From Stenotrophomonas nitritireducens (GTDB lineage Bacteria; Pseudomonadota; Gammaproteobacteria; Xanthomonadales; Xanthomonadaceae): 64,000 bases of DNA. Position numbers and translations under genes: made by a program. The DNA lies in assembly GCF_001700965.1 (NCBI RefSeq), contig NZ_CP016756.1, forward strand, positions 2,594,501 through 2,658,500. Reading direction: 5' to 3'. The number at the start of each line of letters is the position of its first letter. The stretch's first letter is position 1. Shown here piece after piece: positions 1 to 9,457 of this stretch. Below the pieces are notes generated by a model. It did no database searches. It saw only the letters and a program-made list of their open reading frames with translations, and was not told the DNA's origin.

Positions 1-873
1 GCCGCGGTGTGGCAGGCCAACCTGAATGCTGCCCAAGGTAATTTCCAAGAGGCGGAGCGCTTGTGGCCGCGAGATACAAAGCTGGCAGCGCCCCACTTTG
101 ATCACGTCTCTCATTTCCTGGACAAGGGTGAGCTGCAAGCTGCTTCCTTGGAGGCGCAGCGGTTGCTGCAGGCATTGCCCACCGATGGCAGTAGATTCCG
201 GCAAGGGCAGATACAACTTGCTGTGTTGCAGTGGATGTCCGGTAATCGAAGGGGTGCCTTGGGCATTACTCGGAATATTGTTCGCGATTCGATGGTAGCG
301 CTTGATGGGGCTGCAGGTCTTACCGCGCGTGGCGAGGCCATTACTGCGGCTTACGGTGCGATCCTGGCGCAGCGTCTCGGCGATCACGAACTGGCCCGGC
401 AGCTGATTGTGCGCCTGGAGCAGTCGCCGCAGATTGTAGCCATGCAGCCGGTGGGCGGGTTCCTGCAGGTCCTCAAGGCACGCGAATCCATGGCTTCCGG
501 TAACGCAGGGTTGGCGCTGGAGGGGTTGGTTTCCACTCTCGGACAGCATGAGTCATTCCAGCTGCGGGAAGCATTGATGGAAGCCTACGTGGCGGAGGGC
601 AAACCCGAAGCTGCTTTGCGCCAGGCTGACTGGATGGTGTCGCACCGGGGCTGGGCATATGTCGAGCATGGCGGATGCGGATGGTGTGGCCAGAGCCTCA
701 ACATCGCCGATTCCAATCTGGCACGTCTCAGGAAAATTGAGTTGCTGGCACAACTTGGGCGCCGCGAAGCGGCGCTCAAGGAACTCCAGTCGTTTGATGC
801 CTACTGGAAAAATCGGACATTGCCCGACTACTTGCGGGTCCGCCGCGAAGCGCTGCCTTCCACATTCAGTTGA
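1..873 (+). CDS. C-terminal part of a TPR-rich protein, probable peptide-modification-system cyclase (partial)
   Basis: The frame is open to the left edge, so only the last ~290 codons are present; the GTG at 7 is probably internal. The visible part is helical and TPR-like, with repeated patterns such as AARLW, LEAQRLL, ARQLIVRLEQ and GKPEAALRQADWM, plus a Cys-rich CGWCG patch about 65 residues from the end. No catalytic domain is in view. I infer identity from context: it is followed by a precursor-like peptide and a SagB-type dehydrogenase. From memory, xanthomonads carry this trio as an NCBI-defined 'putative peptide modification system' whose cyclase partner has an adenylate-cyclase-like N-terminus and a TPR C-terminus. 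The 3' end overlaps the opposite-strand peptide gene by 46 bp. It could instead be an unrelated TPR protein; the N-terminal sequence left of the window would decide. Confidence 0.55.
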   Translation, partial: AAVWQANLNAAQGNFQEAERLWPRDTKLAAPHFDHVSHFLDKGELQAASLEAQRLLQALPTDGSRFRQGQIQLAVLQWMSGNRRGALGITRNIVRDSMVALDGAAGLTARGEAITAAYGAILAQRLGDHELARQLIVRLEQSPQIVAMQPVGGFLQVLKARESMASGNAGLALEGLVSTLGQHESFQLREALMEAYVAEGKPEAALRQADWMVSHRGWAYVEHGGCGWCGQSLNIADSNLARLRKIELLAQLGRREAALKELQSFDAYWKNRTLPDYLRVRREALPSTFS

Positions 874-1169
874 ATGGGGATCATGGAAAGGCCATCTGTC
901 AGCATTTTCCTGATTTCTTTACGGGACTTGGCGATGCTTTCTTTAGTTGCCAAGCGTTCCACTGAGAGACTGGCGCGCAGGTAGTCAAGCTCAGCGGTGG
1001 GATCATTCCCGGCTGGCGCATGCCCAATTTGGAGAAGGGCGGCGGCAGGGTCTTTTTTGAAGGCGCGCCTGAAGCCGTTGTCTGTGCTCAAAAGGTCGAG
1101 AAGATGATCGGCAATGGTGGGTTTGAGTGCGATATGTGTTGTTGGCATGCCGGGTTTCTTCGTTGCCAC
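828..1169 (-). CDS. Putative modified-peptide precursor (nitrile-hydratase-leader-like RiPP precursor family)
   Basis: A 113-residue protein. The first ~60 residues look like a leader of the NHLP/Nif11 kind: KPTIADHLLDLL, then a DNGFRRAF-KKDPAAAL block typical of these helical leaders. The C-terminal part is charged and helical, ending in GLSMIPIQLNVEG and a basic tail. There is no cysteine anywhere. Start: GTG at 1169 has AAGGA about 6 nt upstream; an in-frame ATG at 1148 would give 106 residues and has a weaker site. The gene lies antisense between a TPR protein and a SagB-like dehydrogenase and diverges from the latter across ~117 bp. From memory it fits the 'putative modified peptide' family (mod_pep_NH_fam) found in Xanthomonas and Stenotrophomonas. 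The modification, core region and product are unknown. Confidence 0.72.
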   Translation of the reverse strand: MATKKPGMPTTHIALKPTIADHLLDLLSTDNGFRRAFKKDPAAALLQIGHAPAGNDPTAELDYLRASLSVERLATKESIAKSRKEIRKMLTDGLSMIPIQLNVEGSASRRTRK

Positions 1170-1286
1170 GTTGTTTCCTTCGCTGCAGACTTCTGGTTGT
1201 GGTGAGGGGGCGCGGGAGTGGCGTCTGACCGGCTTGTTCCGCTCTCATTCAGGAATCTTGCAACTATACGACTGAGGAGCGGGTGT

Positions 1287-2468
1287 GTGAAGGTGAGGCG
1301 TTGTTCAATCCTGCATCTGGAGCCGCGGGAGCAGGTCGAGTTCAATCTGGCTGCATTGCTGTCGGGCGGGGATGGCTTGAAACGCAACTGTTATTGGGTT
1401 GCTCTTGCCCCGCATCTTGACAATGAGGTGATCGTCGATGAGGCCGAGTGCATACTGCTTGGGCGGCTCAGTCCGGAGGCGTGGACCGATGGCGCCGACT
1501 TCAGAAAGAACGCCGGCGCATCGTTGCGCTCATTGTTGCGGAAAGGTCTGGTTATCGGCCGGCACGCACGCTATTTGGCGTTCCGCCGGCAGGACGAGCG
1601 GATAAGGAATGCTCATTGGCACCCGCTTGCGGCAACCTTCAATGCATTCACGCGGTGGAGGGATGCCGATGCCGTACAGGCGATGGTGGATACCGGAACT
1701 TCCACTGCAGCGGAGCTGAGGCAGCAGCTCGGATCGCCCCCGGCAGAAGTCGTAAACCGCGTCGCGGAAAGCGAGCGCCTTCCGCTTCCTGATCATCAGG
1801 GAAACGCGTTCGATCTTTTGTTGGGACAGCGCGTTACCTGCCGCAACTTCGATTCGTTGCGTCCACTGCCAGCGACGATGCTGTCGCGCCTGCTCGGGCG
1901 GGTCTTCGCCGCACGTTCCTCGGTGAGGGTGACGGAAGATACCGTCTTCCTGAAGAAGAGCAGCCCTTCGGGTGGTGGCTTGCATCCTATCGAGGCATAC
2001 CTATTGGTTCGCAACGTTGATGGCCTTGCAGATGGTCTGTATCACTATCATCCGCTGGCACATGCGCTGGAACCCCTTCCTGCACCAACGGTACCAGTCC
2101 AGCAAGTGATGCTGGACGCTGTCGCGCAGCAGCACTGGTTTGCGGATGTGCACGTGATGGTCGTGCTGTCGCCGCGCTATACCCGCAATTTCTGGAAGTA
2201 CCGGCACCATGCCAAGGCCTATCGTGCCGTCGTGCTGGAAGCCGGGCATCTTTCACAGACGCTCTACATGTCGGCGACCGAGATGGGGTTGGGCGCCTAT
2301 GTCACGTGCGCGATCAACGAAGCGCTGCTCGAACAGTTGCTCGGCCTCGACTCGATGACGGAAGGCGTGCTGGCCGTGTGCGGATTTGGATGGCGAGGAC
2401 CGGAGATGGTGACGATGGAGCTCGATCCTGCCGAACAGATTTGGCACTCACTGCCGGCCGAGGCTTGA
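1287..2468 (+). CDS. SagB/ThcOx-family FMN dehydrogenase, putative peptide maturation dehydrogenase
   Basis: A 393-residue nitroreductase-fold protein. The N-terminal ~170 residues are a family-specific region. The FMN-binding core follows: RVTCRNF near residue 181, GGGLHPIEAYLL near 229 (the SagB signature, here with GLYHYHP after it), and EAGHLSQTLYMSATEMGLGAY near 317. SagB enzymes oxidise azolines to azoles with FMN in RiPP biosynthesis; here no YcaO cyclodehydratase is in view, so the substrate chemistry is open. I chose GTG 1287 because GAGGAG sits 7 nt upstream and translation begins KVRRCSILHLEPREQ; a longer GTG start at 1218 lacks a comparable site. It matches from memory the SagB-related dehydrogenase family that accompanies the modified-peptide precursor and TPR cyclase. 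Confidence 0.85.
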   Translation: MKVRRCSILHLEPREQVEFNLAALLSGGDGLKRNCYWVALAPHLDNEVIVDEAECILLGRLSPEAWTDGADFRKNAGASLRSLLRKGLVIGRHARYLAFRRQDERIRNAHWHPLAATFNAFTRWRDADAVQAMVDTGTSTAAELRQQLGSPPAEVVNRVAESERLPLPDHQGNAFDLLLGQRVTCRNFDSLRPLPATMLSRLLGRVFAARSSVRVTEDTVFLKKSSPSGGGLHPIEAYLLVRNVDGLADGLYHYHPLAHALEPLPAPTVPVQQVMLDAVAQQHWFADVHVMVVLSPRYTRNFWKYRHHAKAYRAVVLEAGHLSQTLYMSATEMGLGAYVTCAINEALLEQLLGLDSMTEGVLAVCGFGWRGPEMVTMELDPAEQIWHSLPAEA

Positions 2469-2518
2469 GGGCATGCCGCCGGCGAATCTAGTAAGTTCGC
2501 CAGCGCTATCTCGATGGA

Positions 2519-4498
2519 TCAAGTGACCGGGGTGGCCTCGAAATCCACCAGCACCGCGCCGTCGGCCACCTGATCACCGGCCTTGGCGCGGAAGCCGTGC
2601 ACGGTGCCGTCGGCTGGCGCCTGCAGGGTGTGCTCCATCTTCATTGCTTCCATCACGACAAGTGGCGTGCCGCGGCTGACGGTGCTGCCCGGCTGTACAA
2701 GCAGGGTGACGACGCGGCCGGGCATCGGTGCCAGCAGGCTGCCGCCGTGGTCGTTGCTGCTATCGGCTTCGGCGACCGGGTCATGGATGTTGAAGCGTTG
2801 TTGCTGATCGGTGCCGAACACGTACAGCGCATTGCCTTCGCGCATGGCCTGGCCGCGCTGCAGGCGCTGACCAAGCTGCAGGGCGTAGCCGTCCTTGTCA
2901 GCCTTGCCGACAAGCTCGATCAGCGCGTCGCCGAGCCGTACCTGCCAGCCCTTGGCGGTGTCGCGGACCTGCAGCTGCTGGCGCTGCTCCAGATGTTCGA
3001 GCGTCACCGCCCGTGCCGCCGGTCCGGTCAGCCGCCAGCTGTCGGCGATTGCCCAGGGCGAAGTGTCGTTGCTGCGCGGCTGCTCGCTGCTGACGGCAAG
3101 CACGGCGGCCAGCGCCCAGTCCTCGTCGCTTGCCGCGATGTGATGGATATCCAGCGCCTCACGCTCGCGCTCGATCAAGGCGGTATCGAGGTTGGCGGTG
3201 CGGAAAGAATCGGTCAGTACCAGCCGGCGCAGGAAGGCGGCATTGGTAGTCACGCCGACCACCTGGCACTGCGCCAGTGCCAGCTGCATGCGCTGCAGGG
3301 CGCTGTCGCGGTCCACGTCCCAGACGATGAGCTTGGCGATCATCGGATCGTAGTACGGAGTAATTGCGTCGCCTTGCTCAACACCTGCATCCACACGCAC
3401 ATGGGCGCTGGGCTGTGGCAGGCGCAGATGGCGCAGCGTTCCGGTCGAGGGCAGGAAGCCGCGGTCGGCGTCTTCGGCATAGAGGCGCGCTTCGATCGCA
3501 TGACCATGGATCTGCAACTGCTGCTGGGTCTTCGGCAGCGGCTGACCTGCGGCCACGCGCAGCTGCCATTCGACCAGATCGGTGCCGGTGATCAGTTCGG
3601 TGACCGGGTGCTCGACCTGCAGGCGGGTGTTCATTTCCATGAAATAGAAATCGCCATCCGGCCCGGCGATGAACTCAACCGTACCCGCGCCGACATAGCC
3701 AACCGCACGCGCCGCATCGGTAGCGGCCTTGCCCATCGCAGCGCGGCGTTCAACGCTCATGCCGGGCGCGGGTGCTTCTTCCAATACCTTCTGGTGACGG
3801 CGCTGCACCGAGCAGTCGCGTTCGAACAGATAGACCACGTCACCGTGACTGTCGCCGAACACCTGGATCTCGATATGACGCGGCCGCTCGACGTACTTCT
3901 CAACCAGTACATGCGCATTGCCGAACGACGCCTGCGCCTCGCGCTGACAGCTGGCCAGCGCGGCTTCGAAATCGGCACTGGCCTCGACCTTGCGCATGCC
4001 CTTGCCACCACCACCTGCGCTGGCCTTGATCAGCACCGGATAACCAATCGCATCGCCCTGCGCCCGCAGAAACTCCGGCTCCTGCCGTTCACCGTGGTAA
4101 CCCGGCGTCAGCGGCACGTTCGCCGTCTGCATCAGCGCCTTGGCCGAACTCTTGTCGCCCATCGCATCGATGGCGCTGGCCGGCGGCCCGATGAAGACGA
4201 TGCCTGCAGCATCACAGGCACGCGCGAAGCCCGCGTTCTCCGAGAGAAAGCCATAACCCGGATGGATAGCCTGCGCACCACTGCGCCGCGCCGCATCGAG
4301 TATGACCTCGGCGCGCAGATAGCTTTCAGCAGCCGGCGCTGCGCCGATATGGATGGCCTCATCAGCCAAACGAACATGCCGTGCATTGCGGTCGGCATCG
4401 GAGTATACCGCCACGGTGGCGATACCCATACGGCGGCAGGTGGCAATAACGCGGCAGGCGATTTCACCGCGATTGGCGATCAGGATCTTGTTGAACAT
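2519..4498 (-). CDS. liuD: 3-methylcrotonyl-CoA carboxylase, biotin-carrying alpha subunit
   Basis: A 659-residue acyl-CoA carboxylase alpha chain. The N-terminus FNKILIANRGEIACRV is the biotin carboxylase start, followed by HPGYGFLSEN, the Gly-rich ATP-grasp loop KASAGGGGKGM, and FMEMNTRLQVEHPVTE. The C-terminal biotinyl domain has EAMKMEHT with the modified Lys at about residue 620, 39 residues from the end. It catalyses ATP-dependent carboxylation of biotin for transfer to 3-methylcrotonyl-CoA in leucine degradation. Specificity is inferred from the neighbouring carboxyltransferase and isovaleryl-CoA dehydrogenase on the same strand; propionyl- or geranyl-CoA carboxylase is the alternative. 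The frame is open upstream to 4774, but ATG 4498 fits the family N-terminus. A 357-bp repeat-bearing gap separates it from liuB. Confidence 0.93.
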   Translation of the reverse strand: MFNKILIANRGEIACRVIATCRRMGIATVAVYSDADRNARHVRLADEAIHIGAAPAAESYLRAEVILDAARRSGAQAIHPGYGFLSENAGFARACDAAGIVFIGPPASAIDAMGDKSSAKALMQTANVPLTPGYHGERQEPEFLRAQGDAIGYPVLIKASAGGGGKGMRKVEASADFEAALASCQREAQASFGNAHVLVEKYVERPRHIEIQVFGDSHGDVVYLFERDCSVQRRHQKVLEEAPAPGMSVERRAAMGKAATDAARAVGYVGAGTVEFIAGPDGDFYFMEMNTRLQVEHPVTELITGTDLVEWQLRVAAGQPLPKTQQQLQIHGHAIEARLYAEDADRGFLPSTGTLRHLRLPQPSAHVRVDAGVEQGDAITPYYDPMIAKLIVWDVDRDSALQRMQLALAQCQVVGVTTNAAFLRRLVLTDSFRTANLDTALIEREREALDIHHIAASDEDWALAAVLAVSSEQPRSNDTSPWAIADSWRLTGPAARAVTLEHLEQRQQLQVRDTAKGWQVRLGDALIELVGKADKDGYALQLGQRLQRGQAMREGNALYVFGTDQQQRFNIHDPVAEADSSNDHGGSLLAPMPGRVVTLLVQPGSTVSRGTPLVVMEAMKMEHTLQAPADGTVHGFRAKAGDQVADGAVLVDFEATPVT

Positions 4499-4855
4499 TG
4501 TCTTATCCACGATGTGCCGCGCGGGCAGGGGAGGATCCGAGGGCTTTCGCCGTTGCTGTTGCGGTTGCTCTTGCATTGGTTGTACGGGCCCCTTCCGCAG
4601 CGACGGAGCCGGTGGGAAATACCCGAAGGGCGACGTGCAAGGATGCACGTCGTTTTTCGCCACGACAGGGATGTCGTGTCGAAAAATCCCATCGGTGGAG
4701 TGAACGCGGCACGCGTAGCGTGCTGGGCGCGGAGGCAGGGTGTGCTTTCTTTTGGTTACTTCTTCTTTGCACAAGCAAAGAAAAGTGACTCGCTCCCCGT
4801 AGGGGAGTGAAAGCCTTTGTTTCTGACCTTGAATTTACAAGGGATCCCATGTGCA
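4499..4855. other. Intergenic region between liuB and liuD carrying a dispersed-repeat-like block
   Basis: No convincing gene. The stretch contains two strong hairpins (4631-4652 and 4661-4678) and a third at 4763-4782 (stem TTCTTTGC, loop ACAA). The short frames it encodes (for example ending VLSFGYFFFAQAKKSD) resemble the spurious peptides that I recall from a common xanthomonad intergenic repeat. The gap is unusually long for an operon, so liuD may have its own promoter or receive attenuated read-through. Confidence 0.6.
4631..4678 (+). repeat. Two consecutive hairpins with GGA-containing tetraloops
   Basis: First hairpin: 9-bp perfect stem 4631-4639/4644-4652 with loop AGGA, followed by five T (4653-4657), so it also has the form of a plus-strand intrinsic terminator. 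Second hairpin: 7-bp stem 4661-4667/4672-4678 with loop GGGA. GGA in a hairpin loop is the recognition form of CsrA/RsmA. This is a structural observation; transcription of the plus strand is not shown. Confidence 0.6.
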
Positions 4856-6466
<1,611 letters not shown>

Positions 6467-6769
6467 GGCCGAAGTCCTGGGTTCTGGAGCTTGCCTGCGC
6501 GCGGAAACATGGCAGCAGGGCTGTTGCTTATGTTTTTTGCAGTTGCAGTTGCAGCTGCTTCTTGCCGTTGCCGTTGCTTCTTGCTCTTGCTGTTGCTGTT
6601 TTGTTGCTGTTGCTCTTGCTGTTTTGTCCCTTCTCCCGCCTGCGGGAGAAGGTGCCCCGAAGGGGCGGATGAGGGGAGCTTTTAAAGCTACAAAGCAATT
6701 GGGTCTGCTTGCTAGAAGCTTCCCCTCACCCCAACCCCTCTCCCGGAGGGAGAGGGGCTCAAGCGGTAT
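6467..6769. repeat. Intergenic spacer with GTTGCT-type hexamer array and extragenic palindromes
   Basis: This 303-bp gap between liuA and liuB holds no gene. Bases 6521-6626 are a degenerate array of TTGCTG/GTTGCC/CTCTTGCTG units. It is followed by two palindromic elements of the 'cccttctcccgc...gggagaagg' family (about 6629-6680 and 6721-6760). Similar but shorter hexamer runs occur at 4550-4580 and 21390-21410. Confidence 0.75.
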
Positions 6770-7933
6770 TTACGCGGTCTTCTGGAACAACTCCCGCCCG
6801 ATCAGCATGCGGCGGATTTCCGAAGTGCCTGCGCCAATCTCATACAGCTTGGCATCGCGCCACAAACGGCCGGCCGGGTACTCGTTGATATAGCCATTGC
6901 CGCCAAGGATCTGGATGGCTTCGCCCGCCGCCCAGGTCGCCTTCTCGGCCGAATACAGGATGGCACCGGCGGCGTCCTGGCGCGTGGTGCGGCCCTGGTC
7001 GCAGGCCTTGGCCACCGCATATACATAGGCGCGGCAGGCATTGAGGCCCACATACATATCGGCCAGCTTGGCCTGGATCAGCTGGAAAGTGCCGATCGCT
7101 TCGCCGAACTGCTTGCGCTCATGCACATAGGGCAGCACCACATCCAGCGCTGCCGACATCAAGCCCAGCGGGCCGCCGGACAGCACCACGCGCTCGAAAT
7201 CCAGCCCGGACATCAGCACCTTGACCCCGCCGCCAACGCTGCCCAGCACGTTCTCGGCCGGCACTTCGCAATCCTGGAAGACCAGCTCGCAGGTGTTGGA
7301 CGAACGCATGCCGAGCTTGTCCAGCTTCTGCGCGGTGGAGAAACCTTTCATGCCCTTTTCGATGATGAAGGCGGTGATACCGCGCGAACCGGCGTCCGGG
7401 TCGGTCTTGGCGTAGACGATCAGCACATCGGCATCGGGACCATTGGTGATCCACATCTTGTTGCCGTTGAGCACATAGTGATCGCCGCGCAGATCGGCGC
7501 GCAGCTTCATCGACACCACATCCGAGCCGGCGCCCGGTTCGCTCATCGCCAGCGCGCCGACGTGTTCGCCGCTGCACAGCTTGGGCAGGTATTTGTGCTT
7601 CTGCGCTTCGCTGGCATTCTTGCGCAGCTGGTTGAGGCAGAGGTTGGAGTGCGCGCCATAGGACAGGCCAATGCCACCGGAGGCGCGCGAGATTTCCTCC
7701 ATCGCCACCACGTGCGCCAGGTAACCCATGCCGCTGCCGCCGTATTCTTCTTCCACGGTCATGCCCAGCAGGCCTTGTTCGCCGAGCAGGCGCCAGAGCT
7801 GGTTGGGGAAGTGGTTGCTGGCGTCGGCTTCGGCAGCGAGCGGGGCGATGTGCGCGGCGGCAAACTGCGCCACGCTCTCGCGCAGCATGTCGATTTCTTC
7901 GCCCAGATCAAAGGACAGGGTGGGGACGTGCAT
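6770..7933 (-). CDS. liuA: Isovaleryl-CoA dehydrogenase
   Basis: A 387-residue acyl-CoA dehydrogenase. It has the FAD/substrate signatures [16 protein letters not shown] (near residue 125), [18 protein letters not shown], and the C-terminal [37 protein letters not shown] block that is usual in isovaleryl-CoA dehydrogenases (split here for length). It oxidises isovaleryl-CoA to 3-methylcrotonyl-CoA with electrons passing to ETF. ATG 7933 ([13 protein letters not shown]) was chosen because the frame upstream, though open, is antisense to the divergent tetR gene and not family-like. It is first in a same-strand series with liuB and liuD, and 144 bp separate it from the divergent TetR regulator, its likely controller. 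Confidence 0.93.
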   Translation of the reverse strand: MHVPTLSFDLGEEIDMLRESVAQFAAAHIAPLAAEADASNHFPNQLWRLLGEQGLLGMTVEEEYGGSGMGYLAHVVAMEEISRASGGIGLSYGAHSNLCLNQLRKNASEAQKHKYLPKLCSGEHVGALAMSEPGAGSDVVSMKLRADLRGDHYVLNGNKMWITNGPDADVLIVYAKTDPDAGSRGITAFIIEKGMKGFSTAQKLDKLGMRSSNTCELVFQDCEVPAENVLGSVGGGVKVLMSGLDFERVVLSGGPLGLMSAALDVVLPYVHERKQFGEAIGTFQLIQAKLADMYVGLNACRAYVYAVAKACDQGRTTRQDAAGAILYSAEKATWAAGEAIQILGGNGYINEYPAGRLWRDAKLYEIGAGTSEIRRMLIGRELFQKTA

Positions 7934-8050
7934 GGCTGGCTCCGGTACGGCGTGGCAATAAGGGGCGCACCGGGTTGGGGTGACGGGCAGGCCGTCGGCA
8001 CGGGCGTTTGCCCGCAGCCTAGCGGCTCCCGGGCAAAAAGTGAATACAAA

Positions 8051-8063
8051 TTCAAAAATTGAA
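8051..8063. promoter_or_regulatory. Candidate TetR operator, 13-bp palindrome
   Basis: TTCAA-AAA-TTGAA lies in the liuA/tetR divergent spacer, 14 bp before the tetR start codon, in an AT-rich patch that stands out from the surrounding GC. Its position would suit autoregulation and joint control of liuA. It is short and AT-rich, so chance is possible. Confidence 0.4.
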
Positions 8064-8077
8064 CATAGAATCAACAA

Positions 8078-8695
8078 ATGGCTTACAAGCGCTCGGAATT
8101 GATGGAAAAACGGCTGGCGGGCAACCGCGAGCGGATCCTGGTCGCGGCCCGCCGGTTGGTGGCGGCCGGTGGATACAGGAATGCGCCGATCACCGCGGTG
8201 GCGGCCGAGGCGGGGGTGTCTACCGGTCTGATCTATCGGCATTTCCCATCCAAGGCGGAACTGTTCGTCGAGGTGCTCACCTTCGCCGTGGAGCACGAGT
8301 TGGAGATCCTGGCCGCCATCGCCGACGAGCCCTCGCCGGCACCGCAGCGACTGCAGCGGGCGGTGGCCTCGTTCGTGCGCCGCGCCATGGCCGGCCCCGG
8401 GCTGGCCTATGCCTTCATCGCCGAGCCGGTGGACCCGGAAGTGGAAGCCGAGCGTATCCGTTGCCGGCGTCTGTTCGGCGATGTGTTCAAGCGCATTCTC
8501 GAAGACGGCGTGCGCGCAGGTGAACTGCCGGCGCAGGATCTGGACATCAGCGCCGCCTGCATCGTCGGTGCCTTCACCGAAGCACTGGTCGGCCCCACTG
8601 CGCCCAGCCGTGATGGCCTGCGCGATGGCGAACACCTGGTCACTGCGATCAGCGCACTGTGCCTGCGCGCTGCAGGTGCCACGCTGCCGCACTGA
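8078..8695 (+). CDS. TetR/AcrR-family regulator, probable regulator of the liu genes
   Basis: A 205-residue regulator. The N-terminal helix-turn-helix spans roughly residues 18-64: [17 protein letters not shown], then [19 protein letters not shown] with the conserved YxHFxxK end. The C-terminal ligand domain is helical and contains two Cys (RCRRLF and SAACIVGA). It is transcribed divergently from isovaleryl-CoA dehydrogenase. TetR-type LiuQ regulators of leucine catabolism are known in betaproteobacteria, while many gammaproteobacteria use MerR-type LiuR, so a TetR control here is an inference from position. The inducer is probably a branched-chain acyl-CoA intermediate. It could alternatively control unrelated genes. 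Confidence 0.85.
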   Translation: MAYKRSELMEKRLAGNRERILVAARRLVAAGGYRNAPITAVAAEAGVSTGLIYRHFPSKAELFVEVLTFAVEHELEILAAIADEPSPAPQRLQRAVASFVRRAMAGPGLAYAFIAEPVDPEVEAERIRCRRLFGDVFKRILEDGVRAGELPAQDLDISAACIVGAFTEALVGPTAPSRDGLRDGEHLVTAISALCLRAAGATLPH

Positions 8696-8752
8696 GTGCC
8701 CGCATCGGCACAGCATGTTGCGTTGCCGCAGATGTGCGCATCTTGATGGGCA

Positions 8753-8783
8753 TTGCGGGGGCGGGCAGACGCTGGTCTATACT
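8753..8783 (+). promoter_or_regulatory. Possible sigma-70 promoter for the cytochrome c gene
   Basis: TATACT at 8778-8783 is a good -10 element. The best upstream -35 is TTGCGG at 8753-8758 with a long 19-bp spacer. The start codon follows ~50 bp downstream. Confidence 0.35.
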
Positions 8784-8831
8784 CGCCCAGCAGCTGCTGG
8801 TCCACCGACAACTCGCCCGGGGTGATGAGAC

Positions 8832-9350
8832 GTGCGGAATTACGACCTTGAATTTCTGAAGCGCTTTTCCATCGTGATCGCCACCCTGGCCATCATCACG
8901 ATTGGCTTGATCATCTTCGCGTCTTACCTGCAGCACGCCATTCCAAAGGAAGTCTCGCCGACCGCGACCAAACGCATCGAGCAGCGCATCGCGCCGATCG
9001 GTGCGGTATACGCCGGCGCCACCGGTGCCTCCGCGCAGGCCGCCGCCTCCGCAGCGGCCGCCGCTGCAGCCGCAGCCAGCGGTGCCTACGGCGGCACGCT
9101 GGACGGCAAAACCATCTTCGACAACCTGTGCACCGCCTGCCATACCAGCGGCGTCGGCAACGCACCCACGCTGGACCACAGCCACTGGGACAAGCGCCTG
9201 GCGCAGGGCAAGGACACCCTCTACAAGCACGCCATCGAGGGCTATACCGGCCCGGATGGCGGCATCATGCCGCCCAAGGGCGGCAACGCCGGCCTCAGCG
9301 AGGAGCAGATCCACGCCGCCGTGGATTGGATGACCTCCAATCTGAAATAG
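8832..9350 (+). CDS. Membrane-anchored class I c-type cytochrome (cytochrome c5-like)
   Basis: A 172-residue protein starting at GTG 8832. An N-terminal transmembrane anchor (about residues 13-35, SIVIATLAIITIGLIIFASYL) keeps the heme domain in the periplasm. A low-complexity linker of almost only Ala (about residues 62-80) follows, and then a single heme site CTACH near residue 99 with a distal Met in GGIMPPKGG near 139. This is the layout of cytochrome c5/c551-type electron carriers. The partner oxidase or reductase is not in the window. The gene stands alone and ends at a strong terminator (9404). The nearest upstream gene, tetR, ends 136 bp earlier. Confidence 0.9.
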   Translation: MRNYDLEFLKRFSIVIATLAIITIGLIIFASYLQHAIPKEVSPTATKRIEQRIAPIGAVYAGATGASAQAAASAAAAAAAAASGAYGGTLDGKTIFDNLCTACHTSGVGNAPTLDHSHWDKRLAQGKDTLYKHAIEGYTGPDGGIMPPKGGNAGLSEEQIHAAVDWMTSNLK

Positions 9351-9403
9351 AAAGCCGCCAGACTCACGCAGCTGGCAACCAACCCGATTGCTGCAGAATA
9401 GCC

Positions 9404-9436
9404 AGCGCCGCCCGAGCAGGGCGGCGCTTCTGTTTC
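9404..9436 (+). terminator. Intrinsic terminator after the cytochrome c gene
   Basis: A perfect 10-bp GC-rich stem (9404-9413 with 9419-9428), a 5-nt loop GAGCA, then a T-rich tail TCTGTTTCC. Confidence 0.75.
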
Positions 9437-9457
9437 CGTCTTTCCCGGAGTGCGTCC

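Noticed and set aside
2597..4810. Very long open frame (over 700 codons) antisense to liuD
   Set aside because: It mirrors a well-matched carboxylase gene; high GC produces such frames and its translation has no family pattern.
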